A stretch of 64,000 nucleotides of DNA. Origin: Bacteroides cutis. Lineage in GTDB: Bacteria > Bacteroidota > Bacteroidia > Bacteroidales > Bacteroidaceae. Of this stretch, positions 37,327 through 44,855 are shown in pieces. The notes beneath the pieces were generated by a model that worked only from the letters and a program-made list of their open reading frames with translations, made no database searches and was not told where the DNA came from. The number at the start of each line of letters is the position of its first letter. Positions within the stretch are counted from its first letter, which is position 1. The translations under genes were made by a program, and so were the position numbers. The stretch covers positions 806,001 to 870,000 of the forward strand of contig NZ_OEST01000001.1 of assembly GCF_900241005.1 (NCBI RefSeq), written 5' to 3'.

Positions 37327-38286
37327 TTATATTTGTTCTTTAATGTATTGTCTCACCTTTTGAAAATCTGTTGCCGAAAGACATACTTCACTTAATATCT
37401 GTGCTATATCTTCTGCTGTTATTTTTAGAAAATCTTTCTCTATAGGGGTGATGAATACCCCCCCCAGATCTACAGATGCGGGACTACTCAACAAATTTGC
37501 TTCTCCTTTGGCTGTATAGCAGGAAGGACGATGTTTAGCACGTGGAAAGACGAATACAATCCATTTCCCTTCCTGTCCGGGAATCGTAGACTGCCGGAAA
37601 ACTTCATACATGGCAAGTATGTTCATCATGGGTTCTTCTTCGGCTTTTAAATCTAATGAACGGTAGATGAGGTTGAATAATTTCATTGTGTCTTCTTTAT
37701 CAAGAGATTCAATGACAAGCGTTGTGCGGGGGAAATCGTTCAAATACCAAAGTGTTGCTTTGCCATAATCTACGACTTTCCTTGCCACTTGCTTCCGCCA
37801 ATCCTGTTCAATAGGCATAAATCCTTTATTGCCTGCCTGGAAATGGGCGTGGTCGGGAGCGGAGGCACCACATCGGGGACCATTGTAGAAGATGGTATAA
37901 TCTGTCAATTGCTTTGCCAGTTCTAGCATATCACTAAAGCGAGGTGCAATGCGCTGATCTAAATGTGTTATTTCCGGTATCGTCAGGTGACGGGGGAATA
38001 TAGGGAAGGGATTTACCAATATATTATAATGTCCCTCGAACGGAATACCTTTCTGCATCGGTGGCAAGTTGGCAGGACAGAGGAAACATTTACGTTCTTG
38101 GATGGACTTTGTATCTACTTTAGCTCCTGAAGATACGATGCGAGCAGGGTTGAACTGTACTTTATAAAGGATACCGTGCACATTCAATTCTTTCACCCGT
38201 ATATCCGAAAGGGCAGCGTAGTTGTTACGTGCCAGTTCCCAAGCGGTGAGTTGATTGGTCAGGAGAGTATCTATCGTTTGATTCAT
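37327..38286 (-). CDS. DUF4922 protein, HIT-like nucleotidyl transferase/phosphorylase fold
   Basis: The 319-aa cytoplasmic protein shows hallmarks of the GalT/Ap4A-phosphorylase branch of the HIT superfamily: a CxxC pair (C67, C70 in ERKCFLCPANLP), NPFPIFPRHLTIPE near 92 and the active-site triad H146-A-H148-F-Q150 in GASAPDHAHFQ. Enzymes with this HxHxQ pattern move nucleotidyl groups between phosphates, as in GalT or GDP-galactose phosphorylase. Placed between a glycosyltransferase and MurNAc catabolism genes, it may make or break a nucleotide sugar. No substrate can be assigned. Confidence 0.75.
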   Translation of the reverse strand: MNQTIDTLLTNQLTAWELARNNYAALSDIRVKELNVHGILYKVQFNPARIVSSGAKVDTKSIQERKCFLCPANLPPMQKGIPFEGHYNILVNPFPIFPRHLTIPEITHLDQRIAPRFSDMLELAKQLTDYTIFYNGPRCGASAPDHAHFQAGNKGFMPIEQDWRKQVARKVVDYGKATLWYLNDFPRTTLVIESLDKEDTMKLFNLIYRSLDLKAEEEPMMNILAMYEVFRQSTIPGQEGKWIVFVFPRAKHRPSCYTAKGEANLLSSPASVDLGGVFITPIEKDFLKITAEDIAQILSEVCLSATDFQKVRQYIKEQI

Positions 38287-38331
38287 GTGTTTATCTGGAA
38301 TTTGACGGTTTACGATATAAAATTGAGGTCA

Positions 38332-39789
38332 CTACTTCCTGTTCAATGTAATACGGGCTTGTAGTTCCCAGGTACGGATACGGTCTTTGTATAAGTTGTG
38401 TTCGTTCATTTTCGTGATATCCAATGAAGCATCCGAATTGTCATCCCAACGGCGGCAAAGATAAACTACATCATATACCCGGCCTATTTGATATTGACGG
38501 GAGAAGTTTAGTCCCAAGGCATAATCTTCACCATAACTGGTATTGGGTACTTTCAATTCGCGTAGAATTGGGGTATAGAAAGCACGCGGTGCACCCAGTC
38601 CGTTGATACGTAGGGCATTATTGCGTCCATTATCAGGAGTCCATTCTTTGTGATCGATGATACCTGGAGCAATTTCCTGCATTTGGAAGTTGGTCATCAT
38701 ATAGCTACCTATCACCATAGCACAATTCTGTTCATAGAAAGCACGTATCATTATAGACAAAGTATTTTCGTTGGCATAAACATCATCACTATCCAGTTGA
38801 ATAGCAAATTTCCCGCATTTGGGATGAGTAATTCCCATATTCCAACAACCACCGATACCGAGATCATTACGGTTGGGAATAATATGTATCACTCTTTCAT
38901 CATGTCCGAATTCGTCAATAGCTTCGGTGGTACCGTCTGTTGAGTGATTGTCTATGATAATCAGATTGAACTTGAAATCTGTTTTTTGTCTCAATACGGA
39001 TTTGATGGCATCGCGAATAGTACGGATACGGTTACGGACAGGGATGATGACTGATGCCTCGTATTCAAAGTTACAAGCAGAGAACTCTATCTTCTTGAAT
39101 TCCGGTTTCAGGTAACCGTTAATCTCTTTTAAGTGTTCGGTGCAGGCCTGTTCCATTTCAATTTGACGATCCCGGTTTTTAGGATCGACGTAATCGAATA
39201 TCTTCTCACCACTTTTGCGGGTATCGTTTTCCACTTCGCTGTACAGAAATTCGTTGATGTGTACTAAATCTGCTTTTTGGCTTAGTTTTAACCGTAAATC
39301 ATAGAGTCCGGCGAAGTCATACTCTGATTTCATGCGACCAGCAGCTTCTTTCAGCTTTGCGGTGTTGAACAATAGTACGGAGCCAAAGTCGAAATCGTCT
39401 CTCAATGAACCGAACTGATAATCAATGACTGGAGCATGAACCTGTTTACCGTTTGTTATTTGGTAATGATCAGCATAAATCATTCCTGCGCCTGTATCTT
39501 CTGCAATATGCAACATCCGTTCTAGGGAAAACATGCCCATCTCAAGTGTTGTCTCTTTGGTATAGAGCAACGTATATTCACTTTCTGTTTCATGTGCCAT
39601 CACTTCCATTGCAAGACTGCTAAAAGGATATTCTATCCAGATACGTTGGCAGCCGGGTAATGTTTCCAGCTTATCGTTGGTGGTTACTAAATAAATCTCC
39701 TTTACAAGTCCCGTAACTTGTAAGTTTTCTATTGTTTTTTCTACTTGTTCTTTTCCTGAATAAGGAATGAAGCAACTGATTTTTTTCAT
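38332..39789 (-). CDS. Tandem GT2-type glycosyltransferase
   Basis: The 485-aa cytoplasmic protein is built from two GT-A-like halves. The C-terminal half (about 244-480) is a standard family 2 domain: ASVIIPVRNRIRTI, IIIDNHSTDGT, the DxD motif D333-S-D335 and a late YGEDYALGLNFSRQY acceptor block. The N-terminal half (about 1-185) has the same fold rhythm (CFIPYSG, MIYADHY) but no clean DxD, so it may be regulatory or acceptor-binding. No membrane helix is visible. Its location inside a peptidoglycan-sugar catabolic operon is unexpected, because it implies synthesis of a glycan or glycoconjugate there. Confidence 0.85.
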   Translation of the reverse strand: MKKISCFIPYSGKEQVEKTIENLQVTGLVKEIYLVTTNDKLETLPGCQRIWIEYPFSSLAMEVMAHETESEYTLLYTKETTLEMGMFSLERMLHIAEDTGAGMIYADHYQITNGKQVHAPVIDYQFGSLRDDFDFGSVLLFNTAKLKEAAGRMKSEYDFAGLYDLRLKLSQKADLVHINEFLYSEVENDTRKSGEKIFDYVDPKNRDRQIEMEQACTEHLKEINGYLKPEFKKIEFSACNFEYEASVIIPVRNRIRTIRDAIKSVLRQKTDFKFNLIIIDNHSTDGTTEAIDEFGHDERVIHIIPNRNDLGIGGCWNMGITHPKCGKFAIQLDSDDVYANENTLSIMIRAFYEQNCAMVIGSYMMTNFQMQEIAPGIIDHKEWTPDNGRNNALRINGLGAPRAFYTPILRELKVPNTSYGEDYALGLNFSRQYQIGRVYDVVYLCRRWDDNSDASLDITKMNEHNLYKDRIRTWELQARITLNRK

Positions 39790-39809
39790 ATCTAATTAAT
39801 ATCTTTAAG

Positions 39810-41264
39810 CTAATTGTTCGTTTTATTTTTCTTAATCAATATGCAAAGCCCGATAAAAGTAAACGATGCATTGAATATTAACAGTTCGTAACTAAATTGA
39901 TAGCCGTTGAACCATACTTCCGAATTCATTTGTAAAATGAAACAGAGAATGGGGGAGATAATGGCTACTAATGGTATGTACTTATCCCGTACTTGTTGCT
40001 TCATAAAGATACCGAAAGCAAACAAACCGAGAATAGGGCCATAAGTGTAACTTGCCAAAATATATACGGCATCGATTACGCTGGTATTATTCAACAAGTT
40101 GAATATGAAAATAGTGATCCCCATTATTATCGCCATACCTATATGTACCCGTTTACGTATCTTTACGATTATTTCTTCTGTTTTTCCTTTTGTACCGAGA
40201 ATATCTACTGTGAATGAAGTAGTGAGTGCTGTCAGTGCGGAACCGGCAGCCGAATAAGCGGAAGATATAAATCCTATGATAAATAGAATTCCTACGATGG
40301 TGGGGAAATAGTTACCTGTTGCTATTTTGGGAAAAAGTTCATCACTCTTCTCTATCTGAATACCTTCACTATTGGCAAATGTATAAAGTAATGCCCCCAG
40401 GATCAAGAACAACAGAATTATGAAGAACTGTGAAATGATACTGGTAATCATATTCTTTTGTGAATCTCTGAAGTTCTTGCAGCTCAAGTTACGTTGCATC
40501 ATATCCTGATCCAGCCCGGTCATGGCAATCATGGTAAATGTACCTGCCAGGAATTGTTTGAAGAAGTATTGTTTACTGTTGATGTCGTCGAAGAAAAAGA
40601 TACGTGATAGTTTACTGTCGGTAACTATATTGACCATGCCAGTGAATGTAAGATTTAAACCGGAAGCGATATAATAAATACAAAGTACTACGGACACTAT
40701 TAGACAGAGGGTTTTCAAAGAATCTGTCCAAATCAGCGATTTAACTCCACCACGGAAAGTGTAGAGCCATACCAATACTACGGTGATAGCTACGTTTAAT
40801 ATGAATGGAAGCCCGAAGGGTTGGAACACCAATAGTTGTAAAGTCAGGCAGACAAGAAACAGGCGTACGGCAGCTCCCAGCATTTTAGAGATAAAAAAGA
40901 ACCAAGCTCCCGTACGATATGAAGACATTCCAAAACGGTTTTCCAGAAATTCGTAGATGGATATCAGTTTCATCCGGTAGAATAAAGGTGTCAGTATAAA
41001 TGCGATAATCAATTGTCCGGCAACAAATCCAAGTACCATTTGGAGGTAACCGAAACTACTTGCCGCCACCATACCCGGTACGGAAACGTAGGTTACTCCG
41101 GAAATACTGGCTCCAATCATGGCAAAGGCCACTACATACCAGGAGGACTTACGATTACCAACAAAGAAACCTGCATTATCTGCTTTTCGACCTGTAATAT
41201 AAGATACAGTGAAAAGTATTGCGAAGTAGGCGACAAGGGTAATGATAACGGATAACGGGTTCAT
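39810..41264 (-). CDS. Sodium:solute symporter (SSS family)
   Basis: The 484-aa polytopic protein with about 13 hydrophobic helices matches the SSS/SLC5 family: GRKADNAGFFVGNRKSSW after helix 1, FAMIGASISGVTYVSVPG, and the helix-8 motif FISSAYSAAGSALTALTTSFTVD. It uses the Na+ gradient to import a small solute. In this operon the likely cargo is MurNAc, GlcNAc or a disaccharide freed by the upstream NamZ-type enzyme, but sialic-acid-like sugars are also carried by the family. It starts 42 bp after namZ and is followed 20 bp later by the glycosyltransferase. Confidence 0.9.
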   Translation of the reverse strand: MNPLSVIITLVAYFAILFTVSYITGRKADNAGFFVGNRKSSWYVVAFAMIGASISGVTYVSVPGMVAASSFGYLQMVLGFVAGQLIIAFILTPLFYRMKLISIYEFLENRFGMSSYRTGAWFFFISKMLGAAVRLFLVCLTLQLLVFQPFGLPFILNVAITVVLVWLYTFRGGVKSLIWTDSLKTLCLIVSVVLCIYYIASGLNLTFTGMVNIVTDSKLSRIFFFDDINSKQYFFKQFLAGTFTMIAMTGLDQDMMQRNLSCKNFRDSQKNMITSIISQFFIILLFLILGALLYTFANSEGIQIEKSDELFPKIATGNYFPTIVGILFIIGFISSAYSAAGSALTALTTSFTVDILGTKGKTEEIIVKIRKRVHIGMAIIMGITIFIFNLLNNTSVIDAVYILASYTYGPILGLFAFGIFMKQQVRDKYIPLVAIISPILCFILQMNSEVWFNGYQFSYELLIFNASFTFIGLCILIKKNKTNN

Positions 41265-41306
41265 ATATTCATCTTTTAGTCGTAAATACTCAAATCGTAT
41301 CTCCGG

Positions 41307-42473
41307 TTATTCTTCGTAAAGCAGATAGGGCTTACGTTGTACCTTGAACTTTTCAACATCATTTTTCCACATCGCTTTTATTTCGTCGGCGCTTTTCCCA
41401 TTTTCTATCATCTTACGTACATAATCAGTCCCTATCAGTCGTTCAAAGAATGAACTAAAGAAATGGTTACCCATATTCAAATTATGGTAAGCATCAATTA
41501 TGTAACTTAAGTCTACACCGCGTTTCCATATTTCTTCATCACTCATATTACTAAGATTTACACCGTGGCAGAGTTTATTGAGTAGAGGCGGATTTTTTGC
41601 TCCGGGCATACTTTTAGGGATAAAACTGTAACTATATCCTGTCATATTAGGATGTCCGTAAATTTGGAAAGGAAGCGGGGTACCTCTACCCAGACTTACT
41701 GGAGTCGCTTCAAAATAGCAAGTTGACGGATATAAATAGATTGATTTCATGTTTGGCAGGTTTGGGGACGGTGGGACGGGTAATTTATACATGGTCTGGT
41801 GCGTATAGTTTTTACATGGAATAACAGTTACGTCACATACGCGTGATCCCGGTAACCAGTGTTCCCCGTTTACCATCAATGCTAATTCTCCCAATGTCAT
41901 GCCGTGTACAATGGGAATAGGTAACCAACCTACACCTGATTTGTACTTCATATCCAATATGGGACCATCCACATAATGTCCGTTTGGGTTAGGGCGATCC
42001 AGTATCAACATTTTACGATTGTACTCTGCACAAGCGTCCATCAGTCGACACATAGATGCATAGTAGGTATAAAACCTCAAACCGACATCTTGAATATCCA
42101 CAACCAGAATATCAAATTTGTGCATAGAGACTTTACTTGGTTTTCCTAACTTTCCATCATAGAGTGACAGGATGGGTACTCCAGTTCTTTTATCTACCGA
42201 GCTGGAAACATGTTCACCAGCGTCGGCACTTCCTCGAAATCCGTGTTCCGGTGAAAAAATAGCTACTACATTGAATTTATTTTCCAGTAGAATGTCCAAT
42301 AGATGCTTATTGCCAATCATTCCTGTGTGGTTGGAGAAGATTGCAATTCTCTTATTTCTCAAGATAGGAAAGTAGTCAGATGTCTGTTCATTACCTAAAA
42401 TCACCCGGTATTTTTGTGCTTGACACAGTAATGAACTATATAGCAGGATGATTAATAGTAGCAGTTTTTTCAT
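41307..42473 (-). CDS. namZ: DUF1343 exo-beta-N-acetylmuramidase (NamZ-like, GH171)
   Basis: The 388-aa protein has a signal peptide (ends LCQAQ) and a DUF1343 domain: RIAIFSNHTGMIG, the conserved FSPEHGFRG with the candidate catalytic Glu, DIQDVGLRFYTY, LDRPNPNG and a C-terminal region ending in a lid domain. DUF1343 was shown in Bacillus subtilis (YbbC/NamZ) to remove terminal MurNAc from the non-reducing ends of peptidoglycan fragments, founding GH171. Here it is the promoter-proximal gene of the operon that ends in murQ, which gives a complete path from wall fragment to GlcNAc-6-phosphate. Periplasmic. Confidence 0.9.
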   Translation of the reverse strand: MKKLLLLIILLYSSLLCQAQKYRVILGNEQTSDYFPILRNKRIAIFSNHTGMIGNKHLLDILLENKFNVVAIFSPEHGFRGSADAGEHVSSSVDKRTGVPILSLYDGKLGKPSKVSMHKFDILVVDIQDVGLRFYTYYASMCRLMDACAEYNRKMLILDRPNPNGHYVDGPILDMKYKSGVGWLPIPIVHGMTLGELALMVNGEHWLPGSRVCDVTVIPCKNYTHQTMYKLPVPPSPNLPNMKSIYLYPSTCYFEATPVSLGRGTPLPFQIYGHPNMTGYSYSFIPKSMPGAKNPPLLNKLCHGVNLSNMSDEEIWKRGVDLSYIIDAYHNLNMGNHFFSSFFERLIGTDYVRKMIENGKSADEIKAMWKNDVEKFKVQRKPYLLYEE

Positions 42474-42505
42474 GATAGTATTATGTAAGGGAAATTTCTA
42501 TGCAA

Positions 42506-42513
42506 CAAAGATA
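42506..42513 (-). promoter_or_regulatory. -7 box (TATCTTTG) for the salvage operon
   Basis: The minus strand reads TATCTTTG, 32 bp before the namZ ATG. The gaps between the nine genes are only 12-45 bp, so this is probably the main promoter for all of them. Confidence 0.55.
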
Positions 42514-42686
42514 GATTTTATTTTAATATCAGAGAAACACTTATTGAGGCATTTTGGAGATTATCAATTTTAATTTACGGCAAACTGAAAATTCATCCTA
42601 TTCTTAAAAATATTGAGATTATGGTGAAGTATATTTATTAATGGAGAAACTTTCGAAAGAATGATCGATTGGAAAAAAAAAAACAA

Positions 42687-42694
42687 TATATTTG
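42687..42694 (+). promoter_or_regulatory. -7 box (TATATTTG) for the second sugar kinase
   Basis: TATATTTG overlaps a possible TTG start at 42692 and so argues for the ATG at 42722. A CTTTCGAAAG palindrome at 42650-42659 sits about 27 bp upstream and may be an operator. Confidence 0.55.
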
Positions 42695-42721
42695 TATCTA
42701 ATTCTAAAACTAGCTACACCT

Positions 42722-43561
42722 ATGAAATTGATTGCGGAGAGTGGTTCTACAAGAACTGAATGGGCTTTGGTTGAAGACAATCATTTAATTCAGCGCGCTT
42801 TCACTGAAGGTATAAATCCTTTTTATCAAACACGAAGGGAGATTAGTCGAAATGTACGTTTAGGTTTACCGGAGATTTTTTTTCGAAAAAAAATAGAACA
42901 AGTTTACTATTATGGTACCGGATGCACATCTGATGAAAAAAAGAATGTATTGGAAGCATCATTAGTAGCACAATTCAAAACACCTATCCAGGTGGAAAGC
43001 GATCTCCTTGCTGCTGCTCGTAGTTTATTTAAATGCGAGGCTGGTATTGCCTGTATTTTAGGTACTGGCTCTAGCTCATGTTTTTATGATGGTGAATTTA
43101 TTGTTAAGAATATTGAAGCCGGTGGTTATATTTTGGGTGACGAAGGAAGTGGTTCTGTTTTAGGAAAAATATTTTTGTCTGATGTTTTAAAAGGTCTTGC
43201 TCCTAAAAATGTGATGACAGATTTCTTTGAGAAATTCCGTATCAGCCCTAGTGAAGTGATGGAATCTGTTTATAATAGACCCTTCCCTAATCGTTTCCTT
43301 TCTACTATCTCCTATTTTTTAGCTGATTATATGGATGACGATTATGTCTATGGTTTGATAACAAGTAATTTACGCAGTTTCTTTACGAGAAATGTTTGCC
43401 AGTATGATTACAAAAATTACCCTATCCGGTTTGTAGGGTCGCTGGCATATGGTTATGCCAACATTCTCCGGCAGGTTGCCGGTGAGTTTGGGATAGAATT
43501 GACTATTATAGAAGAAACTCCGATGCCTGGACTTATTGAATTTCACTCTTTGAAATATTGA
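42722..43561 (+). CDS. Second BadF/BadG-type amino-sugar kinase
   Basis: The 279-aa paralogue of the kinase at 32399-33268 shares the same blocks: IAESGSTRTEW, SDLLAAARS, GIACILGTGSSSC, YILGDEGSGSVLG and RPFPNRFLS. ATG 42722 aligns with the paralogue's start; the longer frame from TTG 42692 overlaps the -7 box. The phosphate-1 loop has Glu where the paralogue has Asp (ESGSTRTE against DSGSTKTD), a conservative change at a nucleotide-contacting position. It is divergent from namZ and ends at a terminator. It may prefer a different sugar, for example GlcNAc versus MurNAc. Confidence 0.85.
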   Translation: MKLIAESGSTRTEWALVEDNHLIQRAFTEGINPFYQTRREISRNVRLGLPEIFFRKKIEQVYYYGTGCTSDEKKNVLEASLVAQFKTPIQVESDLLAAARSLFKCEAGIACILGTGSSSCFYDGEFIVKNIEAGGYILGDEGSGSVLGKIFLSDVLKGLAPKNVMTDFFEKFRISPSEVMESVYNRPFPNRFLSTISYFLADYMDDDYVYGLITSNLRSFFTRNVCQYDYKNYPIRFVGSLAYGYANILRQVAGEFGIELTIIEETPMPGLIEFHSLKY

Positions 43562-43634
43562 GGAACCTCAAATGTTTTATAATTAATGTGGAATTAGGGT
43601 TGGGCGGTTGGAAGATCAAAAAATAATAAAAAAG

Positions 43635-43680
43635 TGTCCAAACAGATTTTTGTTATCATTCTCTGTCTGGACATATTTTT
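43635..43680. terminator. Terminator between kinase 2 and asd
   Basis: TGTCCAAACAGA (43635-43646) pairs with TCTGTCTGGACA (43662-43673) with one mismatch, then ATATTTTTAT. It separates two converging genes. Confidence 0.7.
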
Positions 43681-43696
43681 ATTTAGTTAACATAAC

Positions 43697-44707
43697 TTAT
43701 CCAAGTGCATTTTCCTTAATCAGGTATTCTGCAATCTGTACGGCGTTCAGTGCGGCCCCCTTTTTGATTTGGTCACCCACAATCCAGAAGGTCAATCCGT
43801 TTTCATTGGTAAGATCTTTACGGATACGGCCTACATAAACAGGATCTTTTCCAGCAAGGAATAGAGGCATCGGATATTCTTTTTCAGCAGGATTGTCCAT
43901 TAATACCAGCCCTTCACCATTTGCAAAAGCTTCACGAGCTTCCTCCAAAGAAATAGGACGTTCGGTCTCTACCCAGATACTTTCGGAGTGAGAACGGAGA
44001 GCAGGAACACGGACACAAGTAGCGCTGACTTTGATGTCGGAGTGCATAATTTTACGTGTTTCGTTAAACATCTTCATTTCTTCTTTGGTATATCCATTCT
44101 CTGTGAAAACGTCAATCTGAGGAATTAGATTGAATGCTAATTGATAAGCAAATTTTTCAACTTTGACCGATTCTCCTGCCAATACTTGACGATATTGTTC
44201 GTATAATTCGTCCATTGCAGCTGCACCAGCACCACTGGCAGCCTGATAGGTGGAGACATGTACAGTCTTTATATGCGAAAGCTGTTCGATGGCTTTCAGC
44301 GCTACCACCATTTGGATGGTAGTACAGTTAGGATTGGCAACGATGCCACGCGGACGATCTTTGGCGTCAGCGGCATTCATTTCGGGGACAACCAAAGGCA
44401 CATCGGTATCCATACGGAAAGCGCTGGAATTGTCAATCATTACAGCTCCGTATTTGGTAATGGTTTCGGCAAACTCTTTAGAGGTACCTGCGCCTGCGGA
44501 AGTGAAAGCGATATCAACCCCTTTAAAGTCATCGTTGTGTTGCAAGAGTTTTACCTCGATCTGTTTACCGCGGAAAGTATATTTAGTTCCGGCACTGCGT
44601 TTAGAACCAAACAATACTAATTCATCCAACGGGAAATTCCTTTCATCGAGCACTCGCAGGAATTCTTGCCCCACGGCTCCGCTTGCTCCAACAATAGCTA
44701 CTTTCAT
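43697..44707 (-). CDS. asd: Aspartate-semialdehyde dehydrogenase
   Basis: The 336-aa NADP-dependent enzyme makes aspartate semialdehyde for lysine/diaminopimelate, threonine and methionine synthesis. Visible are the Rossmann loop [15 protein letters not shown] at the N-terminus, [11 protein letters not shown] and the nucleophile Cys128 in [23 protein letters not shown] carries the substrate-binding residues. The length matches the family. It is monocistronic, with its own -7 box. Confidence 0.97.
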   Translation of the reverse strand: MKVAIVGASGAVGQEFLRVLDERNFPLDELVLFGSKRSAGTKYTFRGKQIEVKLLQHNDDFKGVDIAFTSAGAGTSKEFAETITKYGAVMIDNSSAFRMDTDVPLVVPEMNAADAKDRPRGIVANPNCTTIQMVVALKAIEQLSHIKTVHVSTYQAASGAGAAAMDELYEQYRQVLAGESVKVEKFAYQLAFNLIPQIDVFTENGYTKEEMKMFNETRKIMHSDIKVSATCVRVPALRSHSESIWVETERPISLEEAREAFANGEGLVLMDNPAEKEYPMPLFLAGKDPVYVGRIRKDLTNENGLTFWIVGDQIKKGAALNAVQIAEYLIKENALG

Positions 44708-44768
44708 TTTTCTTTTGCTTTTAATAAGTTTATAAAAAGATTAATCTCTAAAAAGATAGATTTGGTTG

Positions 44769-44776
44769 CAAATTTA
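44769..44776 (-). promoter_or_regulatory. -7 box (TAAATTTG) for asd
   Basis: The minus strand reads TAAATTTG, 61 bp before the asd ATG. Confidence 0.45.
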
Positions 44777-44855
44777 TAACAAATAGCTGTATGACACCGC
44801 ATAAAGTGAAAACTTTTTCGTTATTTTGCAGTTAAAACCTAAAACTTGCAGTATT

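Noticed and set aside
42692..42721. TTG start that would add ten residues to the second kinase
   Set aside because: It overlaps a good -7 box, and the paralogue's N-terminus matches the ATG at 42722.
41307..43561. Sialic acid utilization cluster
   Set aside because: No lyase, epimerase or sialidase is present; the symporter and kinases fit the MurNAc route given NamZ and MurQ.
44826..44855. TTG start for the antiporter
   Set aside because: The extra residues are polar and not family-like; ATG 44856 begins the first membrane segment region.
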